A DNA stretch of 64,000 nt, taken from positions 42,208 to 106,207 of the forward strand of contig JAABST010000010.1 in NCBI GenBank assembly GCA_011390275.1, written 5' to 3'. The notes under the pieces are model-generated. The model was given only the letters and a program-made list of their open reading frames with translations, searched no databases and had not been told where the DNA came from. The DNA is from Geitlerinema sp. S16. Lineage in GTDB: Bacteria; Cyanobacteriota; Cyanobacteriia; Cyanobacteriales; Geitlerinemataceae. The translations under genes were made by a program, and so were the position numbers. Below are positions 63,915 to 64,000 of this stretch, piece by piece. Each line of letters begins with the position of its first letter. The first letter of the stretch is position 1.

Positions 63915-64000
63915 GCCGTCCGCCTCAGTACGGGACAAAAAACGTAGACCTCTTGTTCTGAGAGCATTTGAGCCATCTGAAGAGAGCCCATGTTCGCAAT
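63911..64000 (-). other. Possible 3' end of a gene running off the right edge
   Basis: The minus strand is open for 29 codons to the window end and reads MGSLQMAQMLSEQEVYVFCP then VLRRTA, stopping at 63911. It is too short to prove coding. Confidence 0.25.

Overview
The window is a stretch of cyanobacterial chromosome. The evidence is the dense scatter of the HIP1 octamer GCGATCGC and its variants, together with cyanobacteria-typical genes: a PatA-type response regulator and CBCR-type photoreceptor, petP (DUF2862), plant-type phytoene desaturase plus phytoene synthase (crtP-crtB), Get3d with a C-terminal alpha-crystallin-like domain, a TxlA/HCF164-like thioredoxin, DUF3318, DUF1400 hydrolase and the RNase P RNA. 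I cannot name the genus from sequence alone.

Layout. 1-5.7 kb (minus): a phototaxis/pilus-motility operon in the order PatA-type regulator, CheY-type regulator, CheW, GAF-rich receptor (pixGHIJ order). The receptor runs off the left edge and is one long open frame with three near-identical 183-codon bilin-binding GAF units. 5.7-9.5 kb: a sparse AT-richer stretch with small proteins and a decayed fragment. 9.6-16.5 kb (plus): petP, get3d, rsmH, murA, a J-domain membrane protein and two small membrane-anchored proteins. 16.5-18.1 kb (minus): aroK, a VOC protein and a half-length DUF454 protein. 18.2-24.8 kb (minus): a metal-transport island with an intact P1-type ATPase, three small paralogous Gly-zipper membrane proteins, and a second full-length P-type ATPase whose catalytic motifs are all lost. 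25-30.5 kb: moeB with rhodanese domain, YggT, txlA, NIL-ferredoxin and a Ca2+/H+ exchanger. 30.7-31.4 kb: tRNA-Gly(GCC) and rnpB. 32-38.7 kb (plus): menB, a DICT-GAF histidine kinase, a DUF2252 protein, a collapsed nei pseudogene and an MscS channel. 38.9-49.2 kb (mostly minus): a TPR-CHAT protein, DUF3318, a DUF1400 hydrolase (plus strand), a 57-residue gene, a HAD hydrolase, a TPR protein and a YchJ-like protein. 49.3-56.1 kb: pyrC, then a fused type IIG restriction-modification enzyme, an SLH lipoprotein and glutaredoxin. 56.5-60.6 kb: an IS630 fragment, an ArsC/Spx-like protein, crtB-crtP and a small membrane protein. 60.9-63.9 kb: a membrane NTPase with a glycine-zipper repeat, divergent from an antitoxin-MazF pair.

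Two themes stand out. The first is the ATPase island, where an active metal P-type ATPase is kept beside an intact but catalytically dead paralogue and three PacL-like small membrane proteins; this is the best candidate here for an undescribed system. The second is two families of short MITE-like repeats whose ends sit on gene stop codons in four of five copies, so that insertion at the stop codon's TA left each gene intact.
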